Shown here piece after piece: positions 1 to 7,726 of a stretch of 23,263 nucleotides of DNA. This DNA comes from Coprococcus_A sp051877705 (lineage in GTDB: Bacteria > Bacillota > Clostridia > Lachnospirales > Lachnospiraceae), in NCBI GenBank assembly GCA_051877705.1, contig JBJEJD010000029.1, positions 1-23,263 on the forward strand. The letters run 5' to 3'. A model generated the notes under the pieces. The model was not told where the DNA came from, ran no database searches, and saw only the letters and a list, made by a program, of their open reading frames with translations. The translations under genes and the position numbers were made by a program. Every line of letters starts with the position of its first letter. The first letter of the stretch is position 1.

Positions 1-224
1 GGGAAATAATCAAGAAAAGAAGATTTTTCTCTTTTATTCACAGAAGGCGTAAATGGTGCTTCACCTGTACGAAGCCGATAACCGCCGCCGAAATTCATGA
101 GATACTTACCATAATAAACATGTCCCACATAGCCTTCCGGTGTAAGAGCAATAATATAGGTTGTATGATCCGTATCCATTTTAAACATCTTTTTCTCTGA
201 ATCAAATTTTATTCTTATTCCCAT
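1..224 (-). CDS. Alpha-galactosidase (GH36), N-terminal part only
   Basis: This is the first 74 codons of a gene that continues beyond the left edge of the window. Translation from the ATG at 224-222 begins MGIRIKFDSEKKMFKM and contains GYVGHVYYGKYL and RTGEAPFTPSVNKREKSSF. I recognise these as the N-terminal beta-sandwich of clostridial and lactobacillar GH36 alpha-galactosidases, which hydrolyse terminal alpha-1,6-galactose from raffinose-type sugars and galactomannan. The catalytic aspartates lie outside the window, so activity cannot be judged. The start is fixed by an AGGAGG six bases upstream. It lies directly downstream of a LacI-type regulator in the same orientation but is separated from it by a terminator and has its own promoter, so it is probably a regulated target rather than a co-transcribed partner. 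Confidence 0.8.
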   Translation of the reverse strand, partial: MGIRIKFDSEKKMFKMDTDHTTYIIALTPEGYVGHVYYGKYLMNFGGGYRLRTGEAPFTPSVNKREKSSFLDYF

Positions 225-260
225 CTTTCGCCTCCTGCTCAAAATCTTATAAAGCAATAT

Positions 261-279
261 TTAACTTAAATTTAGTTAA
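261..279. promoter_or_regulatory. Palindromic operator-like site downstream of the alpha-galactosidase promoter
   Basis: A 19-base near-perfect palindrome, TTAACTTAAATTTAGTTAA, is centred on position 270 with one mismatched pair. It begins a few bases downstream of the -10 hexamer, so a bound protein would block initiation. The adjacent LacI regulator is the obvious candidate ligand. However, classic LacI-family operators are even-length with a central CG, and this site is odd-length and purely AT-rich at its centre, so another regulator is possible. Confidence 0.4.
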
Positions 280-283
280 TTAT

Positions 284-311
284 ATATTATCATTTACTTT
301 AAGAAAGTCAA
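284..311 (-). promoter_or_regulatory. Sigma-A promoter for the alpha-galactosidase gene
   Basis: On the minus strand TTGACT (311-306) is followed after 16 bases by TAATAT (289-284). The -10 hexamer is preceded by TG and one base, an extended -10 arrangement. It sits about 60 bases before the start codon. Confidence 0.65.
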
Positions 312-333
312 TTATTTTAATCAGAATTATCAC

Positions 334-358
334 AAAAAAACGGTCTATCATAAGACCG
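334..358 (-). terminator. Rho-independent terminator after lacI-type gene
   Basis: The minus strand has CGGTCT, a six-base loop and AGACCG (358-341), followed by seven T (340-334). It lies just after the regulator's stop codon and separates it from the alpha-galactosidase promoter. Confidence 0.75.
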
Positions 359-380
359 CTTTTAATCATTCAATCATATT

Positions 381-1433
381 CTATACAAACGGGACTGCTT
401 CACCCAGTTTTTTTACGCTGTTTCTCTCAATAAAACGTCCGGAAAGCATGAACACACCTGTTGAATAGCTGAGATTCTCAAGTTTATGCACGATTATATG
501 AACTGCTCTTCTTGCCATTTCCTTTATATCAATCTCAAAAGTCGTCAAACCGATCTCTTCATAACTCTCACTCAGATAGCCATCAACACTTATGATATAA
601 TTGTCAAACCCAACAACAGAGATATCCTCCGGGACTCGATATCCCGCCTCTTTCAGCTTTCGGATCAGGATACTTGCAGATACATCACAATTGCAAAAAA
701 ACGCTGTCGGCACTTCTTCAGGAAGCTTAAACTTATTCTGGGCATCAATATGCCCATACTCCCGGTCACGATCATCAATCAGCCAGTCCTTGCGCAAATC
801 AATCCCGTGTTCCATCAAAGATTTCATATATCCCAGAAATCGATCATCAATACTGGTGGTCACAAGCCTTGTTCCAACAAACCCTATTTTGCGATGTCCC
901 ATTGCAAACAGATAGTTGGTCATGCAATACCCACCCATCAGATTGTTAGACACTACTGAATCACAGCTATTCATTGGTCCCTGTGTATCCAGGTTCAAAA
1001 AAGGAACTTTTATATTATTGATCAGATAATTGGCATAACTGCTTTTAAAAGTTCCCATTATAATTAATGCATCAACCCTGTTTTCTGAGAGGAGTCTCGG
1101 AAATTGTCCATTCATTTCCATTTCATGGCTGATTACCTCCAGCATTGTAAAACAATTTCTGGTCATAGCATTCTGAGAAACTTCCTGATATAATTTCCAG
1201 TAAAAAGTTTCCCCTTCCTTAAGATATCGTTCTGCCACAACAACACCGATCGTATAACTGTCTGTGTCTGTCTTTTTCTTCCTTTTTGTATATCCAAGTT
1301 CCTCAGCAACAAGAATAATCTTCTGGCGCATTTCCTCGCTGACGCCCTTTTGCCCCGAAAGCGCTTTGGATACAGTCACAGCACTGACATTCAACCGTTC
1401 TCCGATATCAGAAAGTTTAACTGTCTTCGCCAT
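381..1433 (-). CDS. LacI/GalR-family transcriptional regulator
   Basis: This is a 350-residue protein of the usual LacI-family length. Residues 5-24 (VKLSDIGERLNVSAVTVSKA) form the helix-turn-helix, followed by a hinge helix (ALSGQKGVSEEMRQKI) and a periplasmic-binding-protein-like sensor domain from about residue 60. That domain includes GHRKIGFVG near 180 and a typical VPEDISVVGFDN segment. It should bind DNA as a dimer and release or bind it on sensing a sugar. The ATG at 1433 has an AGGTGG five bases upstream and lies inside the 3' end of the preceding membrane-protein gene (17-base overlap), so translation is probably coupled. The next gene downstream is an alpha-galactosidase, which suggests control of alpha-galactoside use. 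The effector is unknown. Confidence 0.93.
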   Translation of the reverse strand: MAKTVKLSDIGERLNVSAVTVSKALSGQKGVSEEMRQKIILVAEELGYTKRKKKTDTDSYTIGVVVAERYLKEGETFYWKLYQEVSQNAMTRNCFTMLEVISHEMEMNGQFPRLLSENRVDALIIMGTFKSSYANYLINNIKVPFLNLDTQGPMNSCDSVVSNNLMGGYCMTNYLFAMGHRKIGFVGTRLVTTSIDDRFLGYMKSLMEHGIDLRKDWLIDDRDREYGHIDAQNKFKLPEEVPTAFFCNCDVSASILIRKLKEAGYRVPEDISVVGFDNYIISVDGYLSESYEEIGLTTFEIDIKEMARRAVHIIVHKLENLSYSTGVFMLSGRFIERNSVKKLGEAVPFV

Positions 1434-1965
1434 TGTCCACCTCTTCGTTTTCTATGTCAACTCCACCTGTTGTTATCACTTCATTTTCCGCAATGTCCTC
1501 CACAAGCTCATCTTCAAAGGAGATGACCTTCAGCAGCCGTTCCAGTCTTGCCGCAGAATCTGCCGGTGTGATCAATGCACAGGCCAGACCAATCAGTGCC
1601 AGTACAAACAGTGCAGCAGCCTGTTGGAACTGATGCTGCGTCACTGCGGCAATACCGCCAAATCCCATGGCAAAAAACATGAACCACAGAAAAATTCTCG
1701 CCGTTTTCATCTTACCGATGACACCACTGATCTTACTGCCTGTACCATCCTTCTCAATCGTTCCCATAAAACGTGTTGCCAGATAAACCGTATCATAATC
1801 CTTGTGGAAGAAAACCATTAACTGATTATTCTTATGGGTTCCAAAAAAACACTTCGTACCGCTGTAGGCACTTTTATTTTTAGAATTATATTCAACAACC
1901 CTTTGATCCCAAAGCTTCAGCCAGGTCTCAGGGCTATGCTCGCTGTGTATTTCCAATTGCTTCAT
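1417..1965 (-). CDS. Two-helix membrane protein of unknown function
   Basis: I do not recognise the family of this 182-residue protein. The N-terminal 85 residues look like a small beta-rich cytosolic domain (SGTKCFFGTHKNNQLMVFF, then YLATRFMGTIEKDGTG). They are followed by two hydrophobic segments, about 90-109 and 116-134, and an acidic tail (150-182). The N-terminal pattern resembles small Gram-positive membrane proteins with a PH-like beta domain, but this is only an impression. The start ATG has a GGAGGG eight bases upstream. Its last 17 bases overlap the start of the LacI-type regulator, an unusual partner, and the two are probably co-transcribed from the promoter at 2032-2060. No signal peptide is visible. 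Confidence 0.75.
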   Translation of the reverse strand: MKQLEIHSEHSPETWLKLWDQRVVEYNSKNKSAYSGTKCFFGTHKNNQLMVFFHKDYDTVYLATRFMGTIEKDGTGSKISGVIGKMKTARIFLWFMFFAMGFGGIAAVTQHQFQQAAALFVLALIGLACALITPADSAARLERLLKVISFEDELVEDIAENEVITTGGVDIENEEVDNGEDS

Positions 1966-2000
1966 CTGATAATCCCTCCGTCTCGATAATTTCCCAATAT

Positions 2001-2031
2001 AAAGGAGACTGTTGATTAAACAGCCTCCTTT
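2001..2031 (-). terminator. Hairpin after the EF-G-like gene (terminator)
   Basis: The arms AAAGGAG-CTGTT and AACAG-CTCCTTT enclose a short loop, with one unpaired position. On the minus strand the stem is followed by only a short T/A-rich tract, so termination may be partial. It lies about 50 bases past the EF-G-like stop codon and directly after a candidate promoter, so it could also act as a 5' structure of the next transcript. Confidence 0.5.
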
Positions 2032-2060
2032 ATTTTATCACAGGCCAAATTGCTTGACAA
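2032..2060 (-). promoter_or_regulatory. Promoter for the membrane protein-lacI unit
   Basis: TTGTCA (2060-2055), 17 bases, then TAAAAT (2037-2032), with TG one base before the -10 (extended -10). Transcription would begin at the edge of the hairpin at 2001-2031, so that hairpin would form the extreme 5' end of the message. Confidence 0.5.
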
Positions 2061-2078
2061 GCTTGACCCTATATTCAA

Positions 2079-4184
2079 TTATTCCTCTGCCTCGTTGGCA
2101 TTATCAGCAATAACCTTAGCCTGAACATCAGACGGTGCCTGTTCGTAACGATCAAACATGTAGGAGAAGACACCTCTTCCGCCTGTCATGGAACGAAGAT
2201 CTGTGGAATATCCGTACAGTTCAGATAATGGAATATCCGCTACGATCTCTGTCTTGCCCTTGGATGCAGGATTCATACCAAGTACACGTCCTCTTCTCTT
2301 GTTCAGATCACCCATGATATCACCGGTATAGGTATCCGGTACAACAACACTTAAAGATGCAATCGGCTCAAGAAGAACCGGATTAGCCTTCATGAAAGCA
2401 GACTTGAATGCCTGTCTTGCAGCAGTCTTGAACGCCATTTCGGATGAGTCTACCGGATGATAGGAACCATCAAATAAGGTAGCCTTCACACCAACAACAG
2501 GATAACCGGCCATAGGACCCTTGCCTACAGATTCCTGAATACCCTTCTCAACAGCCGGGAAGTAGTTCTTCGGAACAGCACCGCCGACAACGCGTTCTGC
2601 GAATACATAAGGTGTCTCCAGATCGCCTGATGGCTCAAATTCCATAGCTACATCACCATACTGACCATGTCCGCCGGACTGTTTCTTGTATTTCTCACGA
2701 ACTTCCACTTTCTTGCGGATCGTCTCGCGATATGGTACACGTGGTTTTGACAGAGTAACCTCTACTTTATACTTGGCCAGCAGCTTGCTGACAACAACAT
2801 CCAGGTGCTGATCACCCATACCATAGAGCAGCAGCTGACGGTTTTCCTTGTCATTGAATGCCTTCAATGTCAGGTCTTCTTCCATCATCTTCTGCAGTGC
2901 CTGTGAGATCTTATCCACATCGGCCTTATTCTTGGCTGCATAGCGTTTGTATGTATATGGAGCGCTCAGTTCGAACTTATCAAATACAAGCGGATCATTC
3001 TTCAGAGACAGTGTATCGCCGGTCTCTGTGTTGGAAAGCTTCGCAATGGCACCGATATCGCCCGCTTTCAGTTCCGGAACCTCAATCGCTTCCTTACCGC
3101 GCAGCAGATACAGACGGTTCAGTTTCTCTTCTGTCTCTCTCTCATAATTATAAATAACAGAATCTGCCTTCAGTTCACCTGAGCAGACCTTGATCAGGGA
3201 ATAACGGCCGATGAACGGATCCACGATGGTCTTGAATACATAAGCAGAGAACGGACGTCTGGAGTCGTAATCCACATTGTATTCCTTGTCAGTTCTAGGA
3301 TCCTTACCAAAGATCTTCACATTGTCTCTGATCGGTGACGGCAGGAACTCTACACATGTCTTCACAAGATTCTCAATACTGATATTGTACAGACCGGAAC
3401 CGCACTGTACAGGAACAACATTGCCATCGTTGACATTCTGTCTCAGAGCATCGATGATCTCATCCAGTGTAAACTCTCCGCCTTCGAAATAGCGATCCAT
3501 AAATTCTTCGCTGGTCTCAGCAACAGCCTCAAGAAGCGCTTCACGGCAAGGCTCCAGTTCGCTTTCAAGCTCAGCTGACAGATGTAAATCTTCAATGGCA
3601 ACATCGTCAAACTTGTTGCCGTCATCTGTGCACTTACGTCCCATCATCTTAACCACATTCACATAACCTGTGAACTTGCCGTTCTCCTTAACAGGCAGAT
3701 GGAAAGGAGCGATCTTCTTGCCATATAATGCTCTAAGATCTTCAATAATCTTAAAATAATCTGCATTGTCATCATCAATATCTGTAACAAAGAATACACG
3801 TGGGATCTCATACTTCTCGCAGAACTCCCATGCTCTCTCCGTACCTGCTTCCACGCCGGCCTTACCGGAAATAACAATAATAGCGCCATCTGCTACAGAT
3901 AAAGCTTCCTCAACCTCACCTACAAAGTCCAGATAACCCGGGGTATCCAGCAGGTTGATCTTCCAGAAACGCCATTCAATCGGTACAACCGATGTGCTGA
4001 TTGAAAATTTTCTCTTGATCTCTTCTTTATCATAATCGCTGATGGTATTGCCATCAACCACTTTACCCATACGTGATGTTACACCTGTAACATTCGCCAT
4101 CGCCTCAACCAGTGTAGTCTTGCCACTTCCGCCATGTCCTAAGATAGCCACATTACGGATATCCTGTGTCTTATAAACCTTCAT
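2079..4184 (-). CDS. EF-G paralogue (EF-G2-like translation-factor GTPase)
   Basis: This 701-residue protein has the full five-domain EF-G layout: GTPase domain (about 1-275), domain II (about 300-375), III, IV with the ribosome-contacting SGGHGQYGDVAMEFEP segment, and V with the GRVLGM region. The P-loop is GHGGSGKT (16-23) rather than the GHIDAGKT of housekeeping EF-G. Switch II reads DTPGY (80-84), with Tyr where EF-G has its catalytic His, as known for EF-G2 proteins. The G4 position, normally NKxD, reads TDID (134-137), so the residues that recognise guanine are largely missing. It is therefore an auxiliary translation or ribosome factor rather than the main fusA product. It stands alone, not in a str operon, with its own promoter and a GGAGG seven bases before the ATG. 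Confidence 0.88.
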   Translation of the reverse strand: MKVYKTQDIRNVAILGHGGSGKTTLVEAMANVTGVTSRMGKVVDGNTISDYDKEEIKRKFSISTSVVPIEWRFWKINLLDTPGYLDFVGEVEEALSVADGAIIVISGKAGVEAGTERAWEFCEKYEIPRVFFVTDIDDDNADYFKIIEDLRALYGKKIAPFHLPVKENGKFTGYVNVVKMMGRKCTDDGNKFDDVAIEDLHLSAELESELEPCREALLEAVAETSEEFMDRYFEGGEFTLDEIIDALRQNVNDGNVVPVQCGSGLYNISIENLVKTCVEFLPSPIRDNVKIFGKDPRTDKEYNVDYDSRRPFSAYVFKTIVDPFIGRYSLIKVCSGELKADSVIYNYERETEEKLNRLYLLRGKEAIEVPELKAGDIGAIAKLSNTETGDTLSLKNDPLVFDKFELSAPYTYKRYAAKNKADVDKISQALQKMMEEDLTLKAFNDKENRQLLLYGMGDQHLDVVVSKLLAKYKVEVTLSKPRVPYRETIRKKVEVREKYKKQSGGHGQYGDVAMEFEPSGDLETPYVFAERVVGGAVPKNYFPAVEKGIQESVGKGPMAGYPVVGVKATLFDGSYHPVDSSEMAFKTAARQAFKSAFMKANPVLLEPIASLSVVVPDTYTGDIMGDLNKRRGRVLGMNPASKGKTEIVADIPLSELYGYSTDLRSMTGGRGVFSYMFDRYEQAPSDVQAKVIADNANEAEE

Positions 4185-4265
4185 GCCCAGTCCTCCAATA
4201 CGATTTTATACATAGGTTAAACTTCTAAAGCTGGCATCATCTATTGAAGAAAACCCACTAGGTAT

Positions 4266-4294
4266 ATTTTACTAAAAAAAATACAATTCTTCAA
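4266..4294 (-). promoter_or_regulatory. Promoter for the EF-G-like gene
   Basis: TTGAAG (4294-4289), a 17-base T-rich spacer, TAAAAT (4271-4266) on the minus strand. The 5' leader would be about 75 bases. No riboswitch-like fold was seen in it. Confidence 0.6.
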
Positions 4295-4381
4295 GCATTT
4301 TATCGATATTTAACAATAAATTCCCAAAATCATTTTCTATGCTGCGCTTCAGGATATTTGCCACTTTAAAGTCATAAATTG

Positions 4382-4410
4382 TTGACTTTTCCACCTGTTG
4401 ATGCTAGACT
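4382..4410 (+). promoter_or_regulatory. Promoter for tyrA
   Basis: TTGACT (4382-4387), 17 bases, TAGACT (4405-4410), with TG one base before the -10. It is divergent from the EF-G-like promoter about 90 bases away. No T-box or attenuator is visible between it and tyrA, in contrast to pheST in this window. Confidence 0.5.
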
Positions 4411-4456
4411 GTATAAAGCTTATTAATTTTACAAATAGAGAGGAAAAGGAAATATT

Positions 4457-5554
4457 ATGTCCACAAAAACAATCGGTTTTATCGGGCTCGGCCTGATCGG
4501 CGGCTCCATAGCCAAAGCCCTTCGCCGGGTACATCCGGAATACAGATTGATTGCCTACAACCGTTCCCGCAGCAGTCTGATCGCCGCCATGTCCGACGGC
4601 ACACTGAACCAGGCAACGGATGTTATAGATAGTTCTTTCGCTGACTGTGATTTTATTTTTTTATGTATGCCTGTATCTGTCAATATCCAATGTCTGCAGC
4701 AGCTGAAGGAGATGCTTCCGCCATCCTGTGTGATCACTGATGTTGGCAGTGTTAAATCCACCATTCATGAAGCCGTCAGAGAACTTGGGATGGAGGATCA
4801 TTTTATCGGCGGGCATCCAATGGCCGGTTCAGAAAAGACAGGCTATGCCAGTGCCAATGATCGTCTGCTGGAGAACGCCTACTATATTATCACGCCAACA
4901 AAGGCAGCGGATCCGGCCAAAGTAGAGGAATTGCGTACCCTTGTCTCACAGATTGGCGCCCTGCCCGTTGTCCTTGATTATCATGAGCATGATTATGCCA
5001 CAGCAGCCATCAGTCATCTGCCCCATGTGATTGCCTATACACTGGTCAATCTTGTCAGAACCTCTGACAATCCGGAAGGACTGATGCGTCAGCTGGCTGC
5101 CGGCGGTTTTAAGGATATCACCCGAATTGCCTCATCTTCACCGGACATGTGGGAATCCATCTGTCTGGAGAACAGCGAACAGCTTTTATCTATTATCAAT
5201 GCCTATATTCATTCTCTTTCAGACGTAGCTGATGCCATCAGAACGAACAGAGGAGATTATCTGCACGAGTTTTTCGAAGAGGCCAAAGAATACCGTGACA
5301 GTATGCCAATGAAAGCAAAAGGCAGCATTGCGCCGGCATATGAGATCTATGTGGATCTGATCGATGAATCCGGAGCTATCGCAACAATCGCCACCATACT
5401 GGCTTCCAACCACATCAGCATCAAGAACATCGGAATCCTTCACAACAGAGAATTTCAGGACGGTGTCCTCCGTATCGAATTTTATCAAAGCGATGCCGTA
5501 GAACGTGCAGTCACATTACTTTCAAAATATTCCTACATCGTACATACACGATAA
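4457..5554 (+). CDS. tyrA: Prephenate dehydrogenase with C-terminal ACT domain
   Basis: The 365-residue product oxidatively decarboxylates prephenate to 4-hydroxyphenylpyruvate with NAD+, the committed step to tyrosine. The Rossmann GLGLIGG signature is at residues 10-16. The substrate-domain motif GGHPMAGSE (118-126) contains the family's conserved His120. Residues from about 292 to 365 (YVDLIDESGAIATIATIL and following) form an ACT domain, which in this family allows feedback regulation, probably by tyrosine. The length fits the ACT-bearing Firmicutes TyrA. The ATG follows an A/G-rich Shine-Dalgarno (GAGGAAAAGGA). It is a single gene here rather than part of an aromatic operon, and it converges on the tetR-type gene with a shared hairpin between them. 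Confidence 0.93.
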   Translation: MSTKTIGFIGLGLIGGSIAKALRRVHPEYRLIAYNRSRSSLIAAMSDGTLNQATDVIDSSFADCDFIFLCMPVSVNIQCLQQLKEMLPPSCVITDVGSVKSTIHEAVRELGMEDHFIGGHPMAGSEKTGYASANDRLLENAYYIITPTKAADPAKVEELRTLVSQIGALPVVLDYHEHDYATAAISHLPHVIAYTLVNLVRTSDNPEGLMRQLAAGGFKDITRIASSSPDMWESICLENSEQLLSIINAYIHSLSDVADAIRTNRGDYLHEFFEEAKEYRDSMPMKAKGSIAPAYEIYVDLIDESGAIATIATILASNHISIKNIGILHNREFQDGVLRIEFYQSDAVERAVTLLSKYSYIVHTR

Positions 5555-5561
5555 ATAGATA

Positions 5562-5596
5562 GAGCCGCTGAAAATTCATTTATTTTCCAGCGGCTC
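5562..5596. terminator. Shared bidirectional hairpin between tyrA and the TetR gene
   Basis: The 9-bp GC-rich arms GAGCCGCTG (5562-5570) and CAGCGGCTC (5588-5596) are extended inward by A- and T-runs. The right arm contains codons at the end of the convergent TetR gene, so coding and termination overlap. U-tracts are weak on both sides, so efficiency is uncertain. Confidence 0.6.
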
Positions 5597-6167
5597 CTTT
5601 ACGGTCAGGATCAATAAAGTCCTTAACCCGATGTGTTATAAGATATTCATAGGCCTCAAACATCTGATCTGCAGTAAATTCCTGAAAGCTGTCATGAATC
5701 CATGCCTGCAGCAGATTGGTCAGAGATATGGCATAATAAGAGGCAACCATATCAGAACTCAAAAGGGGATTGTTAATTCTGCTTTCCACATAATAAAAAG
5801 CATCGAATTCCTCCACAAAAAGTTCATAGAGATATTTTTTCACAATATCAGCAAAAGCATTCTGACCGGTTACTTCAAAGGCTTTCTTATAAAACTGACT
5901 GTCATTCTTCATGCACACAAAAAGCATCTTAATGCCCTCCATATACATGCCCTCTTCAAACATAACCTTGATCTTCTCAATGATGCTTTCGCTGAAAATC
6001 CATTCAAGCACGTCATATTTATCACAGAAATAATTATAGAAGGTCGGTCTGATCACACCGGCTTCGTCTGTGATCATCTTAATGGTTATCTTTTCAAAAG
6101 GATGCTCCCGCATCAGTACCTTCAGGCTTTCTCCAATCAAAGCCTTGGTCATCTTCTTTCGTTCCAT
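5580..6167 (-). CDS. TetR/AcrR-family transcriptional regulator (DhaS-like)
   Basis: This 195-residue protein has an N-terminal helix-turn-helix (ITIKMITDEAGVIRPTFYNY, 28-47, followed by FCDKYDVL), the typical TetR recognition helix. It is followed by an all-helical C-terminal ligand domain (about 60-185) that resembles the DhaS-like subgroup by pattern. The ATG at 6167 has an AGGAGG nine bases upstream. It lies downstream of the radical SAM gene in the same orientation but behind a strong terminator and with its own promoter. It may therefore control the exporter/radical SAM unit, but no clear shared operator was found. The ligand is unknown. The last codons form part of the terminator stem shared with tyrA. 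Confidence 0.88.
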   Translation of the reverse strand: MERKKMTKALIGESLKVLMREHPFEKITIKMITDEAGVIRPTFYNYFCDKYDVLEWIFSESIIEKIKVMFEEGMYMEGIKMLFVCMKNDSQFYKKAFEVTGQNAFADIVKKYLYELFVEEFDAFYYVESRINNPLLSSDMVASYYAISLTNLLQAWIHDSFQEFTADQMFEAYEYLITHRVKDFIDPDRKGAAGK

Positions 6168-6216
6168 CTAAAATATCCTCCTGATCAACAACGCTCCTCT
6201 TCAAACAATATTAGTC

Positions 6217-6245
6217 ACTATAACATAAAAGAAAAAAAATTGCAA
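6217..6245 (-). promoter_or_regulatory. Promoter for the TetR gene
   Basis: TTGCAA (6245-6240), 17 bases, TATAGT (6222-6217) on the minus strand. A 9-base palindrome TAGTCACTA (6212-6220) overlaps the -10 and might be part of an operator, though it is short. Confidence 0.6.
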
Positions 6246-6250
6246 ATATG

Positions 6251-6284
6251 AAAAACTGATTCCGGCTAAACTTCCCGGAATCAG
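6251..6284 (-). terminator. Strong terminator after the radical SAM gene
   Basis: The perfect 10-bp arms CTGATTCCGG and CCGGAATCAG enclose a 9-base loop, followed on the minus strand by five T. It is positioned 20 bases past the radical SAM stop codon. Confidence 0.88.
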
Positions 6285-6303
6285 CTTTTACAATTCACAT
6301 ATC

Positions 6304-7710
6304 TTACTTTTTATAATTTGTGTATTTTGGTTCTTTATGTTTCTGTTTTGCCCAGATTACATCAGCATGCTCTTTCCATTCATCAGCATAAGCCTCACAC
6401 TTGCTGCAAAGATGTTCTACTGACTCCGGTGATTCCAGATTGGTTGTATGGGCTCCGGTCTCATGTACCATCTGCTGAAGGAATTCAGGATTCTCCAGCA
6501 TCGGGCATGGACGCAGATGATTCTTATTGAACGGCTGACCATCATGATAAGCCATAAACAACGGGCTCTGCAGAATCTCAAGAATAGAGCTGTCGTGGAT
6601 ATTCGCATTGGAAAAATGAATGAATACACACGGTTCTGCATCACCGGCTGAATTGATATGGAAATAATTACGTCCGCCCGCAATACAGCCGCCCACATAC
6701 TCACCATCATTCTGGAAATCCATCGGGAAGAACTCGATATCTGAATCCTGGGAACGTATCTCTCGAATTCTCTTAATCATATATTCACGCTGTTCCATCG
6801 TCGGCATCAGATCTGCAACTGCATTATTACCGACCGGCATATAATGGAAATAGAAGCCAAAACGTGCACCCTTTTCAGAGATCATCTTCAGGAATTCATC
6901 ACTGGTAACTGCCTCAATATTGGCCCGTGTATAGCAGATGGATGTTCCAAAAATGATACCGTGTTTCTTCAGAAGATCCATGGCTTTCATAACAGCTTCA
7001 TAATGACCCTCACCACGTCTTGCATCATTGGTCTCAGGTGTTCCCTCGATGGACAGCTGGAAGGTAATATTGCCAAGGCGAACAACTTCCTTACAGAAAG
7101 CTTCATCGATCAATGTTGAATTTGTATAGATGGAGAATTCCACATCATTATGCTTTTCAGCGAGACGCAGGATATCTGCTTTGCGCACCAGCGGTTCACC
7201 ACCTGTCAGCATGTACAGATAAACACCCAACTCTTTACCCTGTGTAATGATTTTATCCATATCATCAAATGTCAGATTATGTTTATGACCGTATGTACCA
7301 GACCAGCATCCTGCACAGTGCATATTGCAGGCAGATGTCGGATCGAACAGGATCAGCCACGGAATATTACAGTGATAAATCTCTCTGTTGCGGCGGATCA
7401 TCTTTGTACCGCGGAAAAATGCCTCAAAACCAAGATTCAATGCGGCCATTTTTGCCACATGCGGATCTGTCTCATCCAGTACACGATTAATAAATTTAAT
7501 CCATCTGTTATTCGGATCTTTAATGGCAGCTCTGACCTTATCATAATCTTCTTTTGAAAAGCCATTGCCCCAGAACTGCTCTGCCCAGTCAACGATCTCA
7601 AGGAATCCTTTTTCCCTGTCTTTGTCGATCATAGCCAGTACTCTATCAATTAAAACACTTGCTGCAGTCCTCTGGACCTTATGCGAAACCTTATCTAATG
7701 CTGTATTCAT
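6304..7710 (-). CDS. Radical SAM enzyme with SPASM-like C-terminal cysteines
   Basis: The 468-residue protein has the radical SAM cluster motif CNMHCAGC (C128, C132, C135) and the SAM-binding GGEP at 170-173. About 115 residues precede the core. The C-terminal half has further cysteines arranged as C342-x13-G-x4-C361, then C402 and C435-x2-C438. This resembles the start of a SPASM auxiliary-cluster domain but is not the full canonical seven-cysteine set. It should cleave S-adenosylmethionine to start radical chemistry; the substrate cannot be read from sequence. There is no peptide precursor gene nearby, so a RiPP role is unsupported. The gene starts 16 bases after the MntP-like gene with an AGGAGG eight bases upstream, and the two are almost certainly co-transcribed. 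A lipid or cofactor substrate is possible but speculative. Confidence 0.85.
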   Translation of the reverse strand: MNTALDKVSHKVQRTAASVLIDRVLAMIDKDREKGFLEIVDWAEQFWGNGFSKEDYDKVRAAIKDPNNRWIKFINRVLDETDPHVAKMAALNLGFEAFFRGTKMIRRNREIYHCNIPWLILFDPTSACNMHCAGCWSGTYGHKHNLTFDDMDKIITQGKELGVYLYMLTGGEPLVRKADILRLAEKHNDVEFSIYTNSTLIDEAFCKEVVRLGNITFQLSIEGTPETNDARRGEGHYEAVMKAMDLLKKHGIIFGTSICYTRANIEAVTSDEFLKMISEKGARFGFYFHYMPVGNNAVADLMPTMEQREYMIKRIREIRSQDSDIEFFPMDFQNDGEYVGGCIAGGRNYFHINSAGDAEPCVFIHFSNANIHDSSILEILQSPLFMAYHDGQPFNKNHLRPCPMLENPEFLQQMVHETGAHTTNLESPESVEHLCSKCEAYADEWKEHADVIWAKQKHKEPKYTNYKK

Positions 7711-7726
7711 AACAAAATCCTCCTAT

